Positions 21,475-34,600 of a stretch of 64,000 nt of DNA are shown in pieces. The translations under genes and the position numbers were made by a program. Source of the stretch: Campylorhamphus procurvoides (lineage: Eukaryota; Chordata; Aves; Passeriformes; Dendrocolaptidae); NCBI GenBank assembly GCA_013396655.1, contig WBMV01000300.1, positions 751,419 to 815,418 of the forward strand, read 5' to 3'. Within the stretch, counting starts at the first letter, position 1; each line of letters begins with the position of its first letter. The notes below the pieces were generated by a model. That model worked only from the letters and a program-made list of their open reading frames with translations, was not told the DNA's origin and ran no database searches.

Positions 21475-22970
21475 CAGAATCACCGAATATGCCAGGTTGG
21501 AAGATTTCCATAAGGAAAGATGGAAGATAAGGAAGTTTTCCATAAGGAAGTCCAACCAGGGCACTCTCCAAGAGTCACACCATGTGCCTGAGAGTATCAT
21601 CCAAACACTTCTCGAACTCTGTCAGGTTTGGTGCTGTGACCACTTCCCTGGGGAGCCTGGTCCAGTGCCCAACCACCCTGTGGGTGAAGAACCTCTTTCT
21701 AACATCCAACCTAAACCTCCCCTGTCACAACTTCAGGCCATTCCCTCAGGTCCTGTCACTGGTCATCACAGAGAAAAGATCAGTGCCTGCCCCTCCTCTT
21801 CCCCTCACAAGGAAGTTGTTACTGCAGTGAGGCCTCCCCTCAGTCTCCTCCTCTCCAGGCTGAACAGACCAAGTGCCCTCAGCCATTCCTCACATGGCTT
21901 CCCCTCAAGGCCCTTCACCATCTTCGTTGCCCTCCTTTGGTTACTCTCTAATAACTTAATATGTTTCTTACATTGTAGTGCCAAAAACTGCACACTATTC
22001 AAGGTGAGGCTGCACCTATGCAGAGCAGAGCAAGATAATCCCCTCCTGCAACCAGCTGGTGATGCCCCCCAGGACACGACTGGCCCTCCTGGCTTCCAGG
22101 GCACTGCTGACTCATATCCAGCTTGTCATCCACTAGGACCCCCAGGTTCCTTTACATGGCATTGCTTTCCAGCATTTAATTCCTCATTCTGTGTGTAGAT
22201 CCAAGGTTGTCCCATCCCATATGCAGAATCCAACATTTCCCCTTGTTGAACTTCCTATCGCTGGTGATTGCCCAGTCCTCTAATTTGTCAAGGTCCCTCT
22301 GCAGGGCCTCCCTGTCTTTGAAGGGGTCAATAGCTCCTCACAGTTTTGTGTCATCTGCAAACTGTATCCCTTCCAGTCCTGCATCCACAAGGCCCAAGAT
22401 GGCCCTGTGGAACCCCACTAGTGACAGGTCACCAGTCTGATGTCACCCCATTCACTATTACCCTCTGTGCTCGACCTGTGAGCCAATTGCTCACCCACCA
22501 CATGATGTGTTTATCCAGCTGTGGGATGGATATTTTGTCCAGAAGGATCCTGTGAGAGACAGTGTTGAAAGGTTTACTGAAATCCAAAATGATTCCATCA
22601 GATGGCTCCCCTTGACCAACTAGGTGGGATACCTTGTCATAAAAGGAAATCAGGTTTGATAAACAGGATTTTCATGAAGCCGTACTTGCTGTGATCAATA
22701 ACTGCATTGTCTTTCAGGTGTTTTTCAATACTTCCCAGAATAATCTTCTCCATAACTTTAGTAGGCACTGAAATGAGACTGACAGGCCTGTAGTTTCCAG
22801 AGTCCTCCATGTCCTTTCTGAAAACTGGGACAACATTTGGCACCTTCCACTCAGCTGGGATCTCTCCAGATTGCCAAGACCACTCAAAAAACCAGGAGAG
22901 GTTTTGAGATGACACCAGCCAGCATTTTGAGCATTTGTGGATGAATCCCATCAAGCCCCTCTAATCTAAA
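21475..22970 (-). mobile_element. CR1 LINE with partial reverse transcriptase, minus strand
   Basis: About 1.5 kb of CR1 running from ORF2 reverse transcriptase to the 3' end (TCAGAATCACCGAATATGCC at the right terminus of the minus-strand copy). Minus-strand peptides include LDGIHPQMLK, GEIPAEW, VVPVFRKD and NYRPVSLISV, the N-terminal finger and palm motifs of CR1-type reverse transcriptase. A frameshift near 22884-22954 separates the first motif from the rest, and further stops occur downstream. The copy is inactive and 5'-truncated. A short imperfect duplication (CCATAAGGAA twice) lies near its 3' end. Confidence 0.93.
22637..22954 (-). pseudogene. CR1 ORF2 reverse transcriptase fragment
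   Basis: A minus-strand frame of about 100 codons carrying motifs GEIPAEW, PVFRKD, NYRPVSL and VMEKIIL, matching the early reverse transcriptase motifs of CR1 ORF2. The upstream motif (LDGIHPQMLK) is in another frame (22884-23186), showing a frameshift. The catalytic YXDD motif is not in this frame. Confidence 0.85.
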
Positions 22971-22974
22971 TCTA

Positions 22975-23090
22975 ATCTCTTTCAGTTTAAAGCCATTCCC
23001 CCTTGTCCTCTCACCACATGTCCTTGTAAACTGTCCCTCTCCAACTCTCTTGTAGTCCCCTTTTAGGTACAGGAGGGCTGCAAGATAGTG
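22975..23090 (-). mobile_element. Further CR1 fragment, minus strand
   Basis: The plus-strand text TTTAAAGCCATTCCCCCTTG and TAGTCCCCTTTTAGGTACAG corresponds to the CR1 3' region, not to sequence upstream of the reverse transcriptase. It must be a separate insertion or a rearranged piece next to the 1.5-kb copy. Confidence 0.85.
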
Positions 23091-26000
23091 TATTACATGA
23101 GACAACAAGTAGTTAATAACTGTATTTACCATGCTTTTACTCTGTGTGTCATAAAAGACAATTTTAAGAAAGGAATACATGCTCATTATAAGGCCTCAAG
23201 TAATGCATATATTTCTAACCAATTACACATCAGATTAAAATTTTGGGAAAGTATGTAAGACTAGAAAATGTCCTCCATTCCCCACTAAAAAGTAACTACA
23301 GGATAGATAATGGTTAACGCATCTACATTGTAACTCAGGGCAAGGAATGTTTATGATTTTGTTTAGTTCTGCTGTCAGTCTTTGTGTTCAGCTCTTACAC
23401 TTTAAGAGTATTCAGAGTATTATCTTCATAGCTTATAGCCAATTCTTTACTCTTTATTTTATTTAAATATATCATTATCATGATGTTTTAATATTGAAAA
23501 TCAAAAGTAATTCAGGAAAAAATAATTTGATGAATTTCACCTTTCTCTCTTTGAGAGTGATTCATTTTTCAGATTTATTCATTATTCAGAGTGATTCAGT
23601 AATTCTTTTAGCAAATAATTCTTCGTATGTCATTATAATTGTGAATTATGAATATTGCAATCAGTTTGTGCTCTAACTTTGGTGCACTAGCACACGTATT
23701 TGACTAACTTAAGCATTTCAGTATGAATTTCCAACTGTGTTTGATTATAATAGGTGTTAGCAATGTATGCCAGGCAATCAAAATCCAGATATCATATGAC
23801 TCATGGTAACTAACCAACCCAGCATGAAGGCAAACTTCAAATTTGATAATCAGATGTTCAGTTTAAAATTTACTTTCAGCAAATACTCAAGCAATCAAGC
23901 CAAAAGTATGCTCAGTGAACTCTGAAAAACTGAATGCTTTCAGAAAGTGGTCATGAAAAAGTAAACTGAATGTAAAGAACAAAAAGTCAAGGATAGTTCC
24001 TTCAACTGTTTTAGGGGTTTAAGTTGCTGACTGTCTTGACAATCTAATTTTTCCCCTACAGAAATAAGGAATTTAGTGAAACATCATAAATTAAGGACAT
24101 CGGCAAGGATATCATCGTTCCTGGGATGAATAAGGAGTCTTTCATTCTTACATAAATATCCAATTTTTACCCTTTCAAACCTCAAATCAAGCAAAGGATG
24201 AACTGAGATGACTTATACAATCTCTTTGTATTCAAATCCACCTTTTGAAATATGACTACATTCAATCAAAATGTAGTGGATTTCTGATAGATAACAATAT
24301 ATTCATATGCAGAATTGTAGAGAATTCAACTATTTGCAATAGCCATTCTGGCTATTATATTAAATGATTTTCATGAGATTCCTAAAGTAAATTCCAAAAC
24401 TGTTTTCCAAAGCTCGAACATACACTTGATTCGTGTGTCAGACACAGAATGCTTACTTGTTTTACTCTCAAAAATACTCCAAGCTAGCAAATTGATTAAT
24501 ACTGCAATATTAATGCAGCATATCATTGGTCTTACTGGCATTTCATCAGTGATTTATGAGACAACAGATCCCTCTTTTCAGCTTATAACTCCAACAGAGG
24601 CAAATAACTTGGAGGATGAGCTTAAATAAAGCTAGTTTTTCATGTGTTTATTTCAGTGCTATTCTCTGACTCAGCTGTACTTCTTTTCTTTTGTATGTAC
24701 TATTTCATCTAATGCTACTATTAATAAAAAAGACCTATATGAATTTTAAGTTTTATTTCAGACAAAGACAGTTCCCGAGAAAAAAAAGAATTATCCACTG
24801 TAAGTAATAAAATAAATAAAAACCCAAACACCCCCTGCTCTGGCACTCCCCATGTGATTTAAACAAACATGTAGGAAAGATTCCATATTTTCAATTATAA
24901 TACTGCAATTTTTTTTAATATATTTTGTAGATGGTGATAGATTTTTCCTGTCTTTCATTTATTTGTACAGATTTGTTAGCTACACTGACATGACAGGGTA
25001 AGGAGGCTAGAACATAGCCTTCATCCACCTAGTATGAGTGACAAAGTGAATCAATAAAAGCACAAATAAACACATAATTAATCTATTTTTAATGGTCTGT
25101 TTATGGTGTCTGTGCATGAGAGACATGTCATGATATGTCAATACAAGGTATAAACTGTTTTATAAAGACTATGGAGGTTTTTGTCTGCTATTTTAAATTA
25201 AAAGAAATGGTTTTCAACAGCTTTTACATGTGCCATTATTTAATCACTTGTATAATTTTTTTTATCAAAGTTTTGCCAAGAAGCTTGAAGAATTTTTTTT
25301 ATTTTGTTTGTTTTGGTCTGTGCTAAGTCCCTGTAATCATTTTGCTAAAAGACACTACTACCCTCATGCTATGAATTAATGATGTGAAAGATAACATTCA
25401 GAAAATGAATAAAAATTAAGTACCTTTACCAAAGGTGTTTGTTTTGCTGTTCATCTGTTTCCTTAAGTCATGTTACTTAGTAGAATTTCTGGACTCTACT
25501 GCTTTGAATCTTAAAAACTAAGAAATAGACCTCTGAACAACTCCAAGCAAAGACTGAACAGGTTTTTGACATTTCTTGACTGCTTTGGAGTCAAGTAAAT
25601 GATGTATTGAGGACAATATTTGCCGTTCACTACACATATCATCGCAATATAGAGAAAAATGTATTGACCAGGAAGCACAGGAAGCAATTTTACACTACGG
25701 ACTGGATGAAGTCTGACGAAAATACCTTGTGACTATATAATTAAAGACTGTTTTGTGATATATATGCAAAAGACAATAAAGAACATAAAGGAAGATAAAC
25801 TTGGTATCAGCAGGGCAGGTCAAAAAGGAGTTGAGGAGTGATTTGCTCTAATTTCAAAAATTAATAGTTTTCACAAAAACTGAATGCTGGCCTGAGTGCC
25901 ATATAGATCTCAGTGTGTTGCAAAAAGTTTGTCCAAGAGCAATAAGGTTGTTCCACAATAGTTAAATGAGTTGTGTGACTTGGTAGTCACTTAAAGGAGA

Positions 26001-28211
26001 GAAAGGGCACTACTGCTACTGATGAAAGTTATGCCCATAGCAACTTGTCCCCCCAGATTTTGTGTTAGTACAAAAAAACTACTAAATTTAATAATAGTTA
26101 ACAAAAAGGTTTTATTTTCTCCCATCATTTGCATTGTTAGAAATATAGAATGGTACTTTTAAAAGAACGTGATAGAAATCTTTAAAATCATGTACTCATG
26201 CTGAGAACAAATAGAGAATAATTATTTGCATTTTTTTCCAGACTAATACAACTAGAACACTAAGCAATATGACCAGGCAGCTGGTTTAGAACAGAACAAA
26301 CAGCTCTGCATATGATACATAATTGAATTGCAGACTCAGAGGAACTACAGAATTTAAGTTCTCTTGGGAATAAAAGACCTTCGCAGTAGTCTTCACATAT
26401 ATGTTATAAAAGTTCCAGCTTTAGAACTTTCATAATACAGAAATATATATAAAAGATAGTTTAAAAAACCTTCATTGTATGAAATACGCAACAGGACAAA
26501 ATGGACCAAGCAAATCTATTTTTTCTTATGCAGAGATATATGATCTTAACAACTTAATACGTCTTATTACTTGTGGACTATTCAGATGACAGTAGAAATA
26601 CACTGTATCATTCTATTTTGATCTCATGTAGGCACTTCATAAATTGATTTTTTTTATTGACAGATTTGTAACGATTGCATGTTTTCAAACTATAAATATT
26701 GGTTGAGGAAGAGTATGAATTTTTGTACCTTGAATATTTGAGAAGCTTCTCAAACATCAGATGATCATTAACATTCTGATAAAATAAGTTGTTCTGACTA
26801 GTCCCCTAAGGATTGGTTACGTAAGATTTTAATATATTTTATTAAATTATGTGTTTTTCTAGGATAATTATGCAATTTTTATTTGGTCTGGAAGATATTG
26901 AAGTTCTGACATGAATCTTAGTCACAATGAACAATACATAAGCTCACAAATTACAGGTCAGTAGGAATGGAGTTAGATGAGATAGAAAGTAACTTAATGT
27001 AAAATAGTAGCAAGTAAAGTCTCCTGTTACAATCCATAAATTTATCCAGGCATCTCAGAATATCTGTGTGCCCATTATCTAACATTTAGTGCAAACCACA
27101 GAGGAGTGAGCTGTCCAACACAAATTATAATCCTAACTGAGCCATAACCTCTGCAAGCTTTGACATCCTTGTTCCTCAGCCAGCCCAGCTGTGAAATGGA
27201 TTGAAGCAATTGTGTAAAAACAGACCCCAATGGAAAATAGATCTTCACTGGCTTGGGCAACAAATACGAACAAATAAATGGCAAACATATCAGGGTCATC
27301 ATGTCCTGTTATGCTTTTTACCTGAATAACAGGGGCTAAATCTGAGCAGTTGATTCATCACATATTCCTAAGTAAAGATTAAAAAATGAAAGATAGAACT
27401 AAAATGTAATGATCTTCCACCCAGGAGATGCAGTAAAACTTCAGTATTTGTTAACACAGAATACAGAATAGTTTTGCGTAAATCATCTGGATTTCTGCTG
27501 CTCACAATTATCCTACTGTGAAGAAGACTGACAGTTTTACAACTGTGCACTCTTAAAAGCAAAATGTTAGCAACATATTTTTCTCCTAAATTGTAAATAT
27601 TAACTTATATTAAATAAAGATATAATTAAAAAAGTGAGTTAATTTTAAACGTTCATATTTCTCACAACTTGAACAATGCAAATTTCTTGACAATCATAGA
27701 TTTCTCTCATTATCTGAAGAGTCCAAATTCTCCAGAAATTAGTACATTGCTACTCAATGATTTAAACATCCATGTTTTGGATGCTTATTACTATATCTGG
27801 CATATGTATTTTTCTAATGTAATAATTGAACTTGAAGAAACACTTTTCCAGCTACTTTATAGAATATATAGTACTGTATAGACTACATAGTAGTGATATA
27901 ATTTAAATGAGCCATGTAATTATACTAAATTGCTTAATCATTCATTACAAAAAAGACAAAACCAATGTTTTGTGTAAAGTCAGTGGTAATTAATTCAATT
28001 TTCATCGGTGTTTAGAAGTTCTGAATCTATTGAGGACACTGTAGTTGATGTCCTGTAATTGACTGAGGAATAAAAGAACAACACATGCTAGTATTTTTTG
28101 ATTCACGCACTATTACTTCTGCTTTGCGACTGGGTGATGAAGGGCTTTTTATAAGTATGGCTACAAAACAATAAGAGACACTTATAATGTAGGTAGGAAA
28201 TATGTCATTCA
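23091..28211. other. AT-rich non-coding stretch
   Basis: No gene, RNA gene or repeat family recognised on either strand. Confidence 0.6.
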
Positions 28212-28215
28212 ATGT

Positions 28216-28686
28216 TGTAGGAATAAAAAACTGAAAACTAACAGAATGCAGGAAGCTTCCCAAAGAAGATAAGAACTAATCCAATCTACAGACACTGACT
28301 CATCTCCAGACACGCCTAAAGACTCCATTTGCATTTGACAAGATTTGCAGTTTTGTGTATTCCCTGTCCCACACTGAAACTCACCTGACCACATGTACTG
28401 TTTCCCCTACCTTTGTAAACTCTAGATACCTGCTTCCCCACTAGTTAACATAATGTATTCTCTTAGTTACCATGATCCATCCCCCATTTAGCATAACCCA
28501 GCCTCTTAATTGTAATAACCCTTTATACGTTGAAATGTGTTTACAACACATGATTTTGTTCTACCCTCGAGACAGAGACTGTGTAACTGGCCGTTACACA
28601 ATGTTACCTAAAATAGGAAACAATATAAATTCCATACAGTAGTCATAAAAGACTGCAACTTTGTTCTAAATTTTGTATATTGTGCA
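28216..28686 (+). mobile_element. Possible solo LTR (tentative)
   Basis: The 471-bp stretch starts TGTAGGAATA and ends TTGTGCA. It is flanked by ATGT (28212-28215 and 28687-28690), and AATGT occurs on both sides if the terminal A is counted. A TATA-like ATATAAAT lies near 28624, about 60 bases from the end, and the inside is richer in C than its surroundings. A 4-5 bp match is weak and I do not recognise the family. Confidence 0.25.
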
Positions 28687-28690
28687 ATGT

Positions 28691-31600
28691 CTCTACTTGT
28701 GCCTCTTGTTCATTGAAGATATCTTGTTTTGACTCCTCAAGAGTCAAATTTCAATTCTCATATGTCACTCAAAGATTTGACTCTTAAAAGCAAAAGGTTT
28801 CAATTTCCTTGCAGACTTTTTAAATAACTAATTATTAGCATAATCTTTGTATTAATCTGGTTTGTTGCTGCTGTAGAAGGAAACTTTTAAATCAACATTA
28901 CTGGATTCATTTACTGGTACCTACTAAAGATACTATTTCATCATGAAAGCTTTTTATAGGATCACAAATATATCTTTTATATCTCAAAAAATAAGAAAAA
29001 AATCTTGAATGGTATACGCATTGTGATGGTATGTACGCATATCTGAGCTTAGAAATAGTAGTTACTTGTCTGCCTGGCCAATATAGTTCAATGAAAGTTG
29101 TAATTGACTATCTCAAATTATCTACATGTTTACCAGAGTTTTAGAATAAATTAAGTAGCTTTCTTCAGCTGTCATGCTAAAAATTTTTTCTAGACTGCTT
29201 GGGTACAGTGACACAGAACAAACCTAGTACATCCATATAGCATGTCAGTAGGCTTAGAATAAAAGCCATGGGCATTTCCTTCTGCTCTGTTATCTAAATA
29301 TGAACGTCCTGTGTTGATTTGAGTCCAGAGGTTAGAGTTCTGACTGAAATGGAATCGAATGAAAAAATGATTTGTCGGCGATTTTTCCATTTATGCTTCT
29401 CAAAGAGGTAGTTGGGTGGAGGGAGGTAGTCTTTAATCTGACTTGTATTCAAAACAGAATAAATCTGTCTGGTACCTTAGGAGTAATGTTTACTTATATT
29501 CTAAATAATTAGCTATACCTCTTTCCTAGCTTCAGCAAATGACAGAAAATATATTGGGACTGTTCATTTTAAAGCCTGAAATTGACAAAACGTTATAGAA
29601 AAGGAGCATTTTTTCTCTCTGTTCTACACTGTATTTTAGACATCTGTTAATGTACAGAAAAGCTATTTAACTAATGTTAGAATTACCTTTAAATGTGGTC
29701 TTTTTGATGGGTAATGATTAAGTCTCCAGGCATAAGTTTTAAACAGGACCTTTCGATGCCTAAGCTGACTTAGCTGCCAATGTCTCTTCCTCACAATCTG
29801 CTGTTCATAGGTCAGTATTTCAGTAGACAGGTGTTTTTGTTCCTTTTAACCAGCTTGGGCACAGCTCAAAGTTATAAGGGAGATGTACAAGATGAAGGAA
29901 CAAAATCTGTCAGTAAGTCATTTACATCTAAAGACTATTGTTAAAGATTGCTCAAATCTAAAATCTTTGGCTCAGCTGCTACATCCACTGGAAGAAATTC
30001 CAGTGTGTACCTGACATTGTGCCTGATTTTAGTTTGAACTCACCTCAACTCACTTCTCCTGCAGTGCTTACCTAAAAAGGAATCATAAGTAATTTATTTT
30101 TTTTTTAAAAAATAGACATTTTCATCTCTTCACTTTGTTGATTTTCAAAATTACTTCAGTCATTATGCCTGGATGTGCATGTTAGTCCAGATACTGGATA
30201 AATATGTAATATATCAGTCTGGAAAGAACTGAAAAGGCTGAACAGTACTTGTGCATGGTAACAGTACTTCTGCAAGGCAAACTCTCTCAGATAAAATGCT
30301 TACTAAAGTAGCAACAAATCTGTCATTACTGCCAGAACACAGTATTCAATTTGTGCTATTGTGTGAAGGTCAGTTATGAGTTTAGTTGGTACTAGCTCTT
30401 TCACTGTATCAAATTATTTTCACACAGCACCTCTCATCATTTCAATAACTGTCTTCATAATTTTTCAGGTCTTTCTATTTGTGGAACCCAGCAAAGATGG
30501 TTTCATTATGAATATGGTTTCATTAAAGGCATAGCAAAAATCTGTGTTACCTTCAATTTGATACAAATAGACTATGTAATTTCACCCTGGGTTTTTTTGC
30601 ATTATTTCTTCACATAAATTTCCAATGCATTCATATAACTTAATGTCTTTCTCTTCAGTCAGAAAAGAAAGCCTTCCACGGCATTGATCAAGAGCGTTAG
30701 AGAAGGTATCTCTATATGTCAGAAAGGAATTGTACTTAAGTGTTAGAATAGCACTCTCATAAGTAGGTACCCTCTTTGTGTACTTACCAGTGAATCGGGA
30801 TGCTGTTTATCTCCTTGAATGCTGACCTGTTTTCAAGCTTCACTTGCACTGGCATGCAGCTGGCTTAATCAACATGCTGACACTTGGAAATGCGACTTAA
30901 CTGCTTGGATTTTATGGATAAAACTTTGAATTTCTTGTCATTTTCTTTTCTTGATGTCCTCATTGAAGGAATAGACCGGTGTATAAAGCTCCCTTTCAGG
31001 TCTTGGGTCACTCTAGCAAATCTGGCAAGGTTAGAATGCTAACTGTAGTACCTACCAATTCTTTTGAAATTATGAGGAACAAAAGGTAGTATAGATTTTT
31101 GGGGGTTTTATTTCCTTCCCTCATTCAGTTCATTTGTGGCTCATTGGTGTATATATACAGTTCTTGTTAGTATTATAATGGTGGCCAGGAGAAGAAACAA
31201 CTTTCTGCAAAACCGTCTGGCTTGAAAATCCTTTTGTTTTACACTTTGCTACAAGCATGTACACATTTCAGTACATGCTGTGAGAACTATCTACCTTTAA
31301 GCACTTTGCTTCTCTAAAAAGCAGGAAAAGAAGGGGAAAAAAATCACAAAGGTGAATGCTTAGAATTGAATCAATAGAAGAGCTGGAGCCAGCTGTAACA
31401 GCACGTTTTCCTAACATTTGGGAGAATGGTTGCATGTGTGTCAATGAACTTTGGATAAGAGGCTTCAAACAAATAATGACTGCCTGACTGCATGGCAATC
31501 AAAAGCATATGTTAGAAGCAGTGTATTTGTGCCCAGCCTTTTGCCCAGATCTTTGGGTAACAGGTAGCACAGCACTATCTGCTGTGACAAACAGTAGTAT

Positions 31601-34600
31601 CTAGCCAATTTGCAAGTGAAAAATCCATGCAATACCAGGTAATGTGATATTGTATCTGCCAATTATGCAGCAAAAGTATGCATTATTTCAGTATGACTCT
31701 GGGTTATTTAATGTACTTTTACCATCATAGCAAACATAGGTAAATTCAAAAAGTGAGATTTAAAATGTTAATTTTCACCAATTTCCAATTCACCATTGGA
31801 ATATCACCATTTCCAATATGATTATTTTAACAATTTTAAGTACGTGTATGTGCACACACACTTATCCATGACATTTTGTTCAATAGCAGGGAATTGTCAT
31901 TAGTTTGCATTAACAATAGGAATAATACATAACTATGAATATTTGAGGCAATAAGAAAAAAAATTACTGGTTAAAAAGAAATTAAAATTACAAATATTTG
32001 AAATAGATTTGACATAATGTATATAATATTTGGAGATCACTCACATGAAAGAATATACTCAGTCATGTGCAAGTATACTCAATAAATAAGTATACTAAAT
32101 AAAATGAGAAAAATGTTGTTGGAATTAAAAATATAGCCACACAGAAGAATAAATTTTTTAGATCTGGGAATCTCGGTGTCAGTCAGTTATGTTAAGTAAT
32201 ACTCAATTAATCCTTACAGTGAATAGTTCCGGAGATCAGTGAGAATCTGTGCTGGGTTTAGACTGAGATACGTCTCAATAAAATATTAGTCAATAATGAT
32301 AAGTATTGACCAGAGTTAAATGTCCAAAAGTTTATTATTTTTTTTCAAAATGTGCAGAAACAAAAAGCTTAATTTGCATTTCAAATGGTATATTGTATGA
32401 TTGACAAGGAGTGAATATTGGAACAGGAAGATAATTTCCTTTACCCATTTATGAAAATTCTTTTTGGTTTAGAAACCAGCTTATTACAGTAAAATCTAAA
32501 AATTGTATTCTCGGTAATTCTAAATGAAGATGTGTTATATTATATACATGGTTTCATAGATTATTTAGAGTGCTTCAAAGAGAGTAACTGCTTTTTAAGA
32601 AAGTATTTTGTGAAGCATCACTCTGATCAGATCTAATGTCTTTATTTTCTTTTTTCTCCCCTGGAATTTCCTTACATCACCTGTTTGTTTCTGTTGTGGT
32701 ACAGTGAAGATTTGCACTGTACCTTTGCCAAAGCCTCATTGTAAACTCATATATTAATCTATATGCATATAAAGTTATGGAATCCATGACCTTTTTTTCT
32801 TTCTTTGACTGGCATAACACACAGTCTTACTGGATTTGTGATCCTTTACAACTGTGATCCAAAAATTTATTTTTTCTTTCTGAGAGGATGTGTTTACAAT
32901 GCATTTTTTATTGAATATAATTTTATTCTTTCTGGCCATTTCATAAACTTATTAATAAACATATGAATTGAACAATGCTCTCCAATCTGCTTATATCATC
33001 TGTGAATTAAGTGCAGGCTTTAACTTTGCTGTTATCCAATGTATTAAATGCACATTGAATACTACAAAGCCAAGGCTAAAGTTTGTGGTAGTCCAACTGA
33101 TTTATCAATCCAGTTTGAGACATATTGCTAATAATGTTTTTTCAGTATGCACTGTTTGAACTTTGTATTAAAACTGTGTGTTATTAGTGGATTAGTCTTG
33201 CTTTTACTGGAGAAATTCACAGTCATATAGATATAATACTAATAATAAAGATATAAGGGTAATAATAGAATTTAACGTGCATATAGAAGACTTCACTGGT
33301 ATTTCCAAACATTCAATATACTATTATCGCCAAGAAAATGACCTGACAAAGTCAGGTGACCTCATAGTGAGCTAAAAATCCTCAGGAGGAATGGCAAGAT
33401 AATCAGGGTCTCAGCTGGGACTACAGTGAAGATCTTCTGAAATGCAGTATTTTCTCCAAAGAAAAAAAAAATTGTTGTAAGACTATTAAGTATTCCTCTA
33501 AACTCCTATACTTAGTGTACAGGATAAAATGGAGAAAGAAGTAATGATTTTTTTAACATGTCTGGGAAAATAGATGTTGATGTTGCAATTTAAAACATAT
33601 AAAAGAGTGCTTGATTTTCTGCTTATTTTCCTTTGGAAACATAGCTGCAATCAAGAAATATTTTTACATTAACCTCCGTTCTCCATCACTTTAAATCATT
33701 ACTTGTAGAAATTATTATTGTTATTATAGAGGAAATATTTTTGCATGCTGTCTGGCACCCTCTGCTGTGCATAAATATTCCAAGCATAAATACTGTATGA
33801 TTGTTGATTCTTTGCTATAATACAGTACAAAGAGGCAGAAATATGAAAATAAAAATTATATCATTAAGGAAATTAACAGGATGATCTTTGTCTGATGGTA
33901 TTTGTATGTGTGACTAAGTATTTCTTAATATGTACCCCCTTTCACCTAGGGTGTTTCTTTATACTCCTTTAGGATGAACAAGAGTATGAGACTACTTCTT
34001 GATTTGAAAGATTTATCATTATGATAGTTTATTTGTGCCTTTGTAATGTTTGTCTCAATTCACTCCCTTAGTTTCAAAATACAAAAATAAGATGATGTGC
34101 AGAGCTTTTCATACTTTTCATACCTCCATGGTATACCCTTAGAAGAAAAATATTTTATGAGAACAAGACATGGAAATGCACTAAACACACTTATTACTAT
34201 AACCACTTTTCTTGAAGGAAAATCAAGTGGTACGATGTTAATTTATAATGTGACTATAATATAATGTGATAAACTGTAGGAATTCTCCTGATTAATATAG
34301 TAACTTATGAATAACACATGTATCTTGGAATATCATAGTACAGTTTTCAAACAGTAGGATGTAGCCAGTAGATGCATTTTCTACTGAAAGAAGTCTATAG
34401 ATATATACCTCTATCAGAATCCTGTACTCTCAGACCTTCCTTTAGACACTCCATGTGTGGATGTTACAATATTTCATATCATATTTACTTATCTGAAGAT
34501 ACACAAGGCAACAAGAGACTTCTAATTTAGCAAAATATACTGGAAAGACAATACCATACAAATATATATACTGGTTACATGTAGAATTTACTTTAGTTGT

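Noticed and set aside
21497..22198. 233-codon plus-strand open frame
   Set aside because: It is antisense to a CR1 copy and shows no protein motif; the sense strand carries broken ORF2.
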